Source of the DNA: Clostridia bacterium
GTDB lineage: Bacteria > Bacillota > Clostridia > Christensenellales > Borkfalkiaceae
Assembly (NCBI GenBank): GCA_017452305.1
Contig: JAFTMQ010000044.1
Span: 1 to 9,522 of the forward strand
DNA: 9,522 nucleotides
Direction: 5' to 3'
Position 1 is the stretch's first letter. Each line of letters begins with the position of its first letter. The notes under the pieces are model-generated. The model made no database searches and was not told the origin of the DNA. It saw only the letters and a list, made by a program, of their open reading frames with translations. Position numbers and translations under genes: made by a program. Shown here piece by piece: positions 1-6,037 of this stretch.

Positions 1-648
1 AAAATGATGGACGAGGCGGGCTTCCCCGAGGCGATGATTCGCGTTTCGGGCGACTTGGACGAGCGTTCGATAAATTCCCTCTTGCAACAGGGCGCAAAAA
101 TCGATTCGTGGGGGGTAGGTACGCGTTTAATCACGTCGGAAGACCTTCCCGCGCTCGGCGGCGTATATAAATTGGCGGCGGTAAAGGAAAAGGATGGCAG
201 CTATTCGCCCAAGATTAAGCTTTCCGACAATACCGCGAAAATCACCAACCCCGCGTTCAAGAATTTGTACCGCTTATACGATAAAGATAACGGAATGGCA
301 ATCGCCGACCTTATCACGCTTCGCGACGAAATCGTAGAGGAAGATAAGCCGCTCACCCTCTTCCATCCCGTAGAGACGTGGAAGGAACACGAGGTAGAAA
401 ACTTCCGTGCCGAGCCCCTTTTACACACCATCGTAAAGGACGGAAAGCTCGTGTACGAATTCCCCAAGCTTATGGATATTCAAGCCTATTCCAAGGGCGA
501 GTTGGCGAAGTTTTGGGAAGAATATTTGCGCTTAGACCTGCCGCAGGTATATAAAGTGGACCTTTCCGCAAAGCTTCATACCCTCAAAATCAATATGATT
601 GGCGAAATCCGTAAGGACGCAAAAAATAAATCGAAGGGAACAAAATAA
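1..648 (+). CDS. pncB: Nicotinate phosphoribosyltransferase, C-terminal part (5' end outside window)
   Basis: The enzyme joins nicotinate to PRPP to give nicotinate mononucleotide, the first step of the Preiss-Handler NAD salvage route, in the cytoplasm. The fragment carries the family's C-terminal signature: a DEAGFPEAMIRVSGDLDE stretch (about residues 4-21 from the window start) and a stretch matching GAKIDSWGVGTRLITS followed by PALGGVYKL, where the Gly-rich loop contributes to phosphate binding. About 215 residues are present. Firmicute members of this family are usually near 470-490 residues, so roughly the N-terminal half, including the catalytic region, lies outside the window. The frame is open through base 1, so the ATG at position 4 is internal and not a start. 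The stop TAA shares its last base with the ATG of lspA (TAATG), which suggests translational coupling. The product call is firm; which PncB subfamily it belongs to is less certain. Confidence 0.9.
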   Translation, partial: KMMDEAGFPEAMIRVSGDLDERSINSLLQQGAKIDSWGVGTRLITSEDLPALGGVYKLAAVKEKDGSYSPKIKLSDNTAKITNPAFKNLYRLYDKDNGMAIADLITLRDEIVEEDKPLTLFHPVETWKEHEVENFRAEPLLHTIVKDGKLVYEFPKLMDIQAYSKGELAKFWEEYLRLDLPQVYKVDLSAKLHTLKINMIGEIRKDAKNKSKGTK

Positions 649-1331
649 TGGCGAAAGAAACCAAGCTTATGAAAAAAGAGGACTTTAAATATACGATGAA
701 GGGCTCTTCTCTTTGGGGAGTGCTGCTTTTCGTTATTTTATTGCTCGTTGACCAAGTAACCAAATTGGTGGCGGACGCATATTTTTCCGCCGAGGGCGCG
801 AAGCAGTCCATTAAAATTATTCCCGGTTGGATAGAGCTTTGCCAGCATTACAACAAGGGCGTTGCGTTCAGCGGATTAAACGACGCCGCGCCGTGGGTAA
901 AGGTTTTGCTCATCATCGGCACGGGTGTGTTGATGGCGTTGTTTGCCGTGTTCTATTTCAAGACGGATAAACGCCGCTCTTTCTTGCGCCTTGCCGTCGT
1001 GTTCATCGTTGCGGGCGGCGTGGGCAATCTCATCGACAGATTGTATTTTAAAATGTGGCTGCCCGACGCACCCTTTGGCGTGCGCGATATGGTCATGCTC
1101 GATTTCCAAATCTTCAATTTTGGCATTTGCAACTTTGCCGATTTCTTCATTTCGGGCGGAGCGGTAATGCTCGTGCTCGCGATTGCGTTCTTTGATAGGG
1201 ACGCGTTTATCCCGCTCGGCAAATACAAAGCGCTTGCCGAGGAAGCGGAAAAAGACCGCAAGGCAAAGGAAGAGGCGAAAAAAGCGGCGAAAACGGCAAA
1301 AAATACGGAAAACGAGAGAAACAATGGATAA
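648..1331 (+). CDS. lspA: Lipoprotein signal peptidase (signal peptidase II)
   Basis: This membrane aspartyl protease removes the signal peptide from diacylglyceryl-modified prolipoproteins. All family motifs are visible: DQVTK at residues 35-39, NKGVAF at 69-74, GGVGNLIDR ending at 131 and NFADFFISGG at 162-171. The catalytic aspartates are D130 and D165. Four membrane segments fit at about 22-40, 84-104, 112-129 and 165-183. At 227 residues it is longer than the usual 150-170. The excess is about 15 residues ahead of the first membrane segment plus a Lys/Ala/Glu-rich tail (about 191-227), probably cytoplasmic, that looks like a charged helix. A GAAGGGAA ribosome binding site at 633-640 supports the start at 648, which overlaps the pncB stop by one base. 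The 3' end overlaps the next gene by 8 bases. M8 or M17 are possible alternative starts but lack a comparable binding site. Confidence 0.96.
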   Translation: MAKETKLMKKEDFKYTMKGSSLWGVLLFVILLLVDQVTKLVADAYFSAEGAKQSIKIIPGWIELCQHYNKGVAFSGLNDAAPWVKVLLIIGTGVLMALFAVFYFKTDKRRSFLRLAVVFIVAGGVGNLIDRLYFKMWLPDAPFGVRDMVMLDFQIFNFGICNFADFFISGGAVMLVLAIAFFDRDAFIPLGKYKALAEEAEKDRKAKEEAKKAAKTAKNTENERNNG

Positions 1332-2283
1332 TCGGCTGTTTATTGCGGAAGAAAAATATAGCCGATTGGACGTATTTTTAAGCGAGCAGTTAGAAGATTT
1401 TACTCGTTCTCGCTTGAAGAAATTGATTGAGGACGGAAACGTAAAAATCAACGGCGCGCAGGTGAAAAAATCGGGGGCGGATATCAAGGTCGGCGACGAG
1501 GTGGCAATTCTCATTCCCGACGCCGTCGAATATACCGCCAAGCCTGAAAATATTCCGCTCGACATCGTTTATCAAGATGGCGATTTTGCGGTTGTCAACA
1601 AGCCGCAAGGTATGACGGTGCATATCGGCAACGGAAACGAAAGCGGCACCCTCGTCAACGCGTTATTGTATGCGTTGGATAGCTTAAGCGGTATCGGCGG
1701 GGTGTTGCGCCCCGGTATCGTGCACCGTATCGACAAGGACACGACGGGACTTTTGGTGGTGGCGAAAAACGACAAGGCGCACGTTTCGCTCGCCTCGCAA
1801 ATCGCGCAAAAAACGTGTAGGCGCACCTACTTTGCCCTCTTGGAAGGGAACTTAAAAACGGACGGCGGACGGGTGGTGACGGACATCGGTAGGCACCCGA
1901 CGGATAGGCTAAAAATGGCGGTATTACCCGACGGAAAGGGGAAAATCGCCGTCACCGATTATGAGGTGGTGGCACGCTTTGGGCAAGAATTTACCCTTTG
2001 TAAATTCGATTTACAAACGGGCAGAACCCACCAAATCCGCGTACACGCAAAGCATTTGGGGCACCCCGTCGCGTGCGATCCCGTATATGGTTATAAAAAA
2101 CAAAAGCTCAAAGCGGACGGGCAGCTTTTACACGCTTGGCAGTTGACGCTCACTCACCCCTCGACGGGCGAGGAAATGACGTTCAACGCGCCCCTGCCCC
2201 CCACGTTTAAGGAAATTTTAATCAAGCTTTGCAATCAATACGCCGTGGATAAGCGTGCGTTTGCAAACATAATCGAGGAATAA
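1324..2283 (+). CDS. RluD/RluA-family ribosomal large subunit pseudouridine synthase
   Basis: It isomerises uridine to pseudouridine in RNA, most likely 23S rRNA. The 319-residue protein has an N-terminal S4 RNA-binding domain (about 13-75, with SRLDVFLSEQ and SRLKKLIEDGNVKING) and a catalytic domain (about 80-300). The RluA-family catalytic motif is HRIDKDTTGLLVVAK at 134-148, with D137 as the catalytic aspartate. QTGRTHQIRVH at 231-241 is the second conserved block. The open frame extends upstream to 1183, but that part is the out-of-frame reading of the Lys-rich lspA tail. I place the start at ATG 1324, which gives the normal family N-terminus and length, overlaps lspA by 8 bases and has only a weak GAGAG binding site (1314-1318). 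Poor binding sites at overlapping genes usually indicate coupling. lspA followed by an RluD-like gene (ylyB in Bacillus subtilis) is a conserved firmicute arrangement. The exact target uridines cannot be read from sequence, so no symbol is given. Confidence 0.94.
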   Translation: MDNRLFIAEEKYSRLDVFLSEQLEDFTRSRLKKLIEDGNVKINGAQVKKSGADIKVGDEVAILIPDAVEYTAKPENIPLDIVYQDGDFAVVNKPQGMTVHIGNGNESGTLVNALLYALDSLSGIGGVLRPGIVHRIDKDTTGLLVVAKNDKAHVSLASQIAQKTCRRTYFALLEGNLKTDGGRVVTDIGRHPTDRLKMAVLPDGKGKIAVTDYEVVARFGQEFTLCKFDLQTGRTHQIRVHAKHLGHPVACDPVYGYKKQKLKADGQLLHAWQLTLTHPSTGEEMTFNAPLPPTFKEILIKLCNQYAVDKRAFANIIEE

Positions 2284-2294
2284 CGAAAGGCTGT

Positions 2295-3623
2295 ATGTTA
2301 AAGATCACCAAGGTAAAACGGAATAGCATCGCCAAGGAGCTTGGATTGGAAGTCGGGGACGAAATCATTGCCTTTGACGGCTATCCTTGCGAGGACGAGT
2401 TGGACTATCTCTACTATGTAGAAACGGATAGCTTTACCATGACCGTGCGCGACAAGCGTGGGGCGGGCGAAGCGACGGTAGAGGTGGAAAAGGAGGAGGG
2501 CGAGGATTTAGGCTTGGAGTTTGAAAAGAACACCTGCCTGCGTACCTGCCACAATCGTTGCGTGTTCTGTTTTGTCGATCAAATGCCCAAGGGCATGCGC
2601 GAGAGCTTGTACGTCAAGGACGACGATTACTGTATGAGCTTTTCCTGCGGGGATTTTGTTACCCTCACCAACCTCACGGACGAGGGCTTAGATCGGATTA
2701 TCCGTCTGCACCTCTCACCCTTGTATATTTCCGTCCATACGTTGAACCCCGACTTGCGCGTTAAGCTGTTGCGTAACCGCCACGCGGGCAAAATCGTGGA
2801 GCAAATCAAAAAGTTTGCCGAAGGCGGCATTGAAATGCATTGTCAAGCGGTGATTGTGCCAAACGAAAACGACGGCGACGAGCTTATTTATACGGCGCGG
2901 GAGCTGTTCAAATATTACCCCCTCGTGCGCGACGTAGCTTGCTTGCCGACGGGCATCACCAAATACCGCGAGGGCTTGCACCCTATCCCCGACGTCGATA
3001 AGGCGTACAGCGAAAAATTGCTCGACACCGTGGATATGCTCAATAAGGAATTTGGCGTGAATTTCTTGTTGCCTGCGGACGAATATTTCATTAAAGCGGA
3101 ACGCCCCTTCAAGGACGCGTCGTTCTACGGCGATTTTGAACAAATTGAAAACGGTATCGGCATGACCGCGAAGTTTTTGCAGGAAGCGGACGAGGCGTTT
3201 AGCACCCTTATCACGCAAAACGGGCAGGGCAGGTACGCGTTGAAAACGCCAAAACGCTCGGTGATTATTAGCGGCGTGAGCGCGGCAAAGACCTTGCAGA
3301 ATTTAGCGGATAAATGCAACAAAGCAATAGACGGCTTGCGCGCAGAGGTGCTCGCGATTGAAAACGATTTCTTCGGCCACACCGTCACGTGCACGGGCTT
3401 GCTTACGGGTACGGATATTTTGCGCGCGTTGCAAACGCTTCGTGCGGAAACGGGCGCATTTGACGAAGTGCTTCTTGCAAGCAATACAATGAAAGAATTT
3501 GAGGAAGTTTTTCTTTGTGGAATGACCTTGGACGAGTTAAAAGAAAAGCTCGGTTTTGAGAATATTAAAGTCAATTACGACGGCGGTTACGGATTGATAG
3601 AAATCCTCGCCGAAAACAAATAA
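2295..3623 (+). CDS. DUF512 protein with PDZ-like and radical SAM-type domains, function unknown
   Basis: The first 60 or so residues resemble a PDZ domain (SIAKELGLEVGDEIIAFDGYP at 11-31, split here as SIAKELGLE then VGDEIIAFDG). A cysteine cluster C85-x3-C89-x2-C92 (CHNRCVFCFVDQMPKG) follows, with the spacing of a radical SAM [4Fe-4S] site; C81, C113 and C118 lie nearby. The middle (about 120-260) reads like a radical SAM barrel, with LSPLYISVHTLNPDLR and LLRNRHAGKI blocks. The C-terminal DUF512 domain (about 230-440) includes the typical ENDFFGHTVTCTGLLTG stretch at 356-372. Its 442 residues match the usual family length. In Clostridia this family is commonly found just upstream of der, as here. 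Neither its substrate nor its reaction is established to my knowledge. Start ATG 2295 has a GAAAGG binding site at 2285-2290 with a short 4-base spacer. The family call is firm, the function is open. Confidence 0.93.
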   Translation: MLKITKVKRNSIAKELGLEVGDEIIAFDGYPCEDELDYLYYVETDSFTMTVRDKRGAGEATVEVEKEEGEDLGLEFEKNTCLRTCHNRCVFCFVDQMPKGMRESLYVKDDDYCMSFSCGDFVTLTNLTDEGLDRIIRLHLSPLYISVHTLNPDLRVKLLRNRHAGKIVEQIKKFAEGGIEMHCQAVIVPNENDGDELIYTARELFKYYPLVRDVACLPTGITKYREGLHPIPDVDKAYSEKLLDTVDMLNKEFGVNFLLPADEYFIKAERPFKDASFYGDFEQIENGIGMTAKFLQEADEAFSTLITQNGQGRYALKTPKRSVIISGVSAAKTLQNLADKCNKAIDGLRAEVLAIENDFFGHTVTCTGLLTGTDILRALQTLRAETGAFDEVLLASNTMKEFEEVFLCGMTLDELKEKLGFENIKVNYDGGYGLIEILAENK

Positions 3624-3628
3624 AGTAG

Positions 3629-3636
3629 AAAGGAGG
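3629..3636 (+). promoter_or_regulatory. Strong Shine-Dalgarno for der
   Basis: AAAGGAGG lies 8 bases before ATG 3645. It is the best ribosome binding site in the window and fixes the der start. Confidence 0.85.
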
Positions 3637-3644
3637 CGGTAGAG

Positions 3645-4958
3645 ATGGCAAACCCCCTTATCGCGTTGGTCGGCAGACCGAACGTAGGCAAAAGCACCTT
3701 TTTCAATAAGGTAGCAGGCAGAAAAATTTCAATCACGGAGGATAGACCGGGCGTTACGCGCGACAGACTGTATACGGACGCGACGTGGCGCGACAAGCAT
3801 TTCACGATGGTGGATACGGGCGGTATCGAGCTCAAATCCGAGGACGTGATGTGGAAAGAGATTGCAAAACAAGCGGACGTCGCAATCGAGACGGCAGACG
3901 TAATTTTGTTTTTCACGGACGGCAAGGAGGGCTTGCACCCTTCCGATTACGACGTAGCGGATATTCTGCGCCGTAGCAAAAAGCCCGTCATGTTGGTCGT
4001 CAACAAAATCGACGATTACGCGCCCGACAAGATTTTCGAGTTTTATTCCTTGGGGCTTGGCGAGCCTTACGCAGTTTCCGCAGAGCATTCCAAGGGTATC
4101 GGCGACGTTTTGGACGCGGCAATCGAGTTCTTCCCCGACGGCACGAAAGAGGCAGTTCCGTCCTTGAAAATTGCCGTTGTCGGCAAGCCGAATGCAGGAA
4201 AATCCAGCCTTGTCAATAAAATCCTCGGACACGAGAGAAGTATCGTTACCCCCATGGCAGGTACGACGCGAGACGCAATCGACACCCTTTTCTACCGTGG
4301 CGACAAGGCATATACCATCATCGACACGGCGGGTATCCGCAAGAAAAAGAACGTGGACGACGACGTGGAATATTACAGCAATATGCGCGCGTTCGACGCG
4401 GTGCGCCGTAGCGACGTGTGCTTGCTCGTGGTGGATAGCGCCGAGGGCTTGACGGAGCAGGACGTTAAAATTATCGGGTACGTGCACGAACAAGGCAAAC
4501 CGTCCGTCATCGTCATGAATAAGTGGGATTTGATTGAAAAGGACACCCACACCGTCAACAAGTTTGAGGAAAAGCTCAAAGAAGATTTAAAATTTATGGA
4601 TTATTACAAGTCCATTTATATCTCGGCAAAGACGGGGCAGCGCGTCGAAAAAATGTTGGCGGCGGTGGACGAGGTGTACGCAAACGCGTGCTTCCGCGTA
4701 CCCACGGGCGAGCTCAACGACCTTATCGGCGACGCGGTACGCTTGCAAGAACCGCCTTCCTATCAAGGTAGGCGTATGCGCGTATTCTTCTCGTCGCAAG
4801 TAGGGGTATGCCCGCCGTTGTTCGTCTTGCACGTCAACGACGAGGGCTTGTTACACTTCTCTTATCAACGCTACCTCGAAAACACCATTCGTCGCGCCTA
4901 TGATTTCACGGGAACGCCCATAAGGGTTGTGGTGCGCGAAAAGAAAGACGAAGAGTAA
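3645..4958 (+). CDS. der: Ribosome biogenesis GTPase Der (EngA)
   Basis: Der is a double-GTPase needed for assembly of the 50S ribosomal subunit. Two consecutive G domains are complete. The first has GRPNVGKS (10-17), RPGVTRDR (34-41), DTGG (57-60) and NKID (120-123). The second has GKPNAGKS (180-187), AGTTRDAID (205-213), DTAG (227-230), NKWD (292-295) and SAK (327-329). A C-terminal KH-like RNA-contact domain spans about 350-431 and includes the QEPPSYQGRRMRVFFSSQ region. At 437 residues it has the usual family length, and no key residue is missing. It sits 21 bp after the DUF512 gene and has its own strong binding site, so high translation is expected. After its stop the tight operon is interrupted by a 333-bp gap before plsY, although der-plsY adjacency itself is common in Clostridia. 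Confidence 0.98.
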   Translation: MANPLIALVGRPNVGKSTFFNKVAGRKISITEDRPGVTRDRLYTDATWRDKHFTMVDTGGIELKSEDVMWKEIAKQADVAIETADVILFFTDGKEGLHPSDYDVADILRRSKKPVMLVVNKIDDYAPDKIFEFYSLGLGEPYAVSAEHSKGIGDVLDAAIEFFPDGTKEAVPSLKIAVVGKPNAGKSSLVNKILGHERSIVTPMAGTTRDAIDTLFYRGDKAYTIIDTAGIRKKKNVDDDVEYYSNMRAFDAVRRSDVCLLVVDSAEGLTEQDVKIIGYVHEQGKPSVIVMNKWDLIEKDTHTVNKFEEKLKEDLKFMDYYKSIYISAKTGQRVEKMLAAVDEVYANACFRVPTGELNDLIGDAVRLQEPPSYQGRRMRVFFSSQVGVCPPLFVLHVNDEGLLHFSYQRYLENTIRRAYDFTGTPIRVVVREKKDEE

Positions 4959-5291
4959 AACGAAGAATATGCGGCGCATTTCATTGAAGTCACCACGTAT
5001 AAGGGCGTATCTTCGCACCTCGGCGGTATTCGCCTTGCTCGTTTACGATAAGTAAAGTCGCATCGGCGAAGCTTTCGCGCTCGGCGCAAATCTACAACCC
5101 TTCTCCGTGGCTCCGACAAGTAAGCGTAAATCAAATAAACTCCCGTCGGGGTACTCACGGCGCCTTGAACTGCTTGCATCTTGCTTCGTTTTACCGTTCC
5201 TAAACGGGCGGCGTAAAATTCCAGCCACAAGTCCACATTCCGCACTCAACATTTAGCATTTGCAAAGCACTGCTTTGCCCCAAATTCGCTT
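4959..5291. other. 333-bp intergenic element with several inverted repeats, no convincing gene
   Basis: All other + strand junctions here are between -8 and +21 bp, so this gap stands out. It contains short inverted repeats: GGCG/CGCC near 5022-5034, GCGAA/TTCGC at 5066-5078, a bulged stem with TTTTAC (5189-5194) against GTAAAA (5213-5218) and CGTT/AACG inside it, and GCAAAGC/GCTTTGC at 5262-5278. Frames are open on both strands: one minus frame runs about 4898-5245, and one plus frame is open from 4969 to 5256 except for one TAA at 5053-5055. Neither has a ribosome binding site or a recognisable protein. The part around 5240-5260 (ATTCCGCACTCAAC then ATTTAGCATT) is reminiscent of short dispersed repeats in clostridial genomes, but that is memory, not a search. 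I see no T-run terminator, no tRNA and no clear -35/-10 pair. It may be a repeat insertion, a decayed sequence or a structured RNA. Confidence 0.5.
5262..5278 (+). repeat. Perfect 7-bp inverted repeat (hairpin) just upstream of plsY
   Basis: GCAAAGC and GCTTTGC flank the loop ACT. The hairpin ends 13 bases before the plsY ATG and there is no T-run after it, so it is not a typical terminator. It occupies or abuts the place where a ribosome binding site would lie, so it may affect plsY translation or mark the end of the intergenic element. Confidence 0.5.
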
Positions 5292-6017
5292 ATGAAAACA
5301 TTTGATATTACAACTCAATGGTGGCAGCTTGTCGTGATAGCCCTTTCCTGCTATCTTATCGGTTGCTTTAACTTCGCAAAACTCATTTCGAGGTTTAAAA
5401 AGCGCGACATCACCAAAATCGGCAGCGGCAACCCCGGCACAATGAATATGAGCCGAGAATTTGGCTTAAAAATCGGCTTCATCACCTTCCTGTGCGACGC
5501 GTTCAAGGGCGGCGTTCCCGCGCTTGTTTGCTTCTTCCTTTATCGCAAGACGGCGTTTGTGGGCACGGAAGTACTTGTTTCCGATTTTATCCGTTATTTT
5601 TGCGGCTTGTTCGTCATTATCGGGCACGTCTTCCCCATCACAAGCAAGTTCAAGGGCGGCAAGGGGATTGCTTCTACGCTCGGCTTGTTTTGGTTTGCGC
5701 TTTCGTGCGAAAATTTGTGGTTTATCCTCATCATTTTCGCGCTTTTGTGGGGAGTTGTGCTCTTCATCTTCCTTACGGAATGGGGCTCGCTCGGCTCTCT
5801 TTTTGGAGTGACGGTGTTTAGCGTTATCCAAATGTGTATCTTCCTTTATCGGTATGGGATTGGTGTATTCAACGCGTACCTGGTATGCCTGTATATGCTT
5901 ATTTTGGCAATCAACGTATTGACGTGGGGCGCGCATCACGCGAACATTGTACGCTTGTTTGCGGGCGAAGAACACCATACTTCCATTCGGAAATTATCTA
6001 AGAAGAAAAAAGCATAA
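5292..6017 (+). CDS. plsY: Acyl-phosphate:glycerol-3-phosphate acyltransferase PlsY
   Basis: PlsY is an integral membrane enzyme that transfers an acyl chain from acyl phosphate (made by PlsX) to sn-glycerol-3-phosphate, forming lysophosphatidic acid. The three conserved loop motifs are present: GSGNPGTMN at 44-52, GHVFPITSKFKGGKGIAS at 111-128 and a C-terminal HHANIVRLFAGEE block at 215-227. Membrane segments are visible at about 11-30, 60-84, 98-112, 130-162 and 168-214. The 241-residue length is somewhat over the usual 190-220. The extra length lies in the hydrophobic middle and in a basic tail ending KLSKKKKA. The start at 5292 gives the normal N-terminus, but no Shine-Dalgarno is visible ahead of it (CCCCAAATTCGCTT). 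trkA follows after 20 bp. In many Clostridia gpsA follows plsY; here it does not. Confidence 0.95.
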   Translation: MKTFDITTQWWQLVVIALSCYLIGCFNFAKLISRFKKRDITKIGSGNPGTMNMSREFGLKIGFITFLCDAFKGGVPALVCFFLYRKTAFVGTEVLVSDFIRYFCGLFVIIGHVFPITSKFKGGKGIASTLGLFWFALSCENLWFILIIFALLWGVVLFIFLTEWGSLGSLFGVTVFSVIQMCIFLYRYGIGVFNAYLVCLYMLILAINVLTWGAHHANIVRLFAGEEHHTSIRKLSKKKKA

Positions 6018-6037
6018 TAAACAACGAGGTTTATATT

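Noticed and set aside
1183..1323. Upstream extension of the pseudouridine synthase frame inside lspA
   Set aside because: The translation is a run of Lys/Arg that is simply the shifted reading of the lspA tail. The ATG at 1324 restores the normal family N-terminus.
3729..4550. 273-codon open frame antisense to der
   Set aside because: A shadow of GC-biased codon use in der, with no binding site and no recognisable domain.
5165..5200. TTGAAC followed by a T-rich stretch as a plsY promoter
   Set aside because: No acceptable TATAAT-like box occurs at 16-18 bases spacing, so a promoter cannot be supported from sequence.
4898..5245. Minus-strand 115-codon open frame across the end of der and the intergenic element
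   Set aside because: It overlaps der antisense for about 60 bases, has no ribosome binding site, and its product is very Arg-rich with no family resemblance. Open frames on both strands here fit base composition or a repeat better than a gene.
4969..5256. Plus-strand frame with one internal TAA at 5053-5055, possible broken gene
   Set aside because: The first part has only 28 codons, no binding site is visible, and the translation resembles no known protein. Not enough to call a pseudogene.
5868..5887. TTCAACGCGTAC...TGGTA shared between plsY and the region after trkH (8913-8932)
   Set aside because: About 17 bases match, but one copy is normal plsY coding sequence and there are no flanking matches. 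Probably chance.
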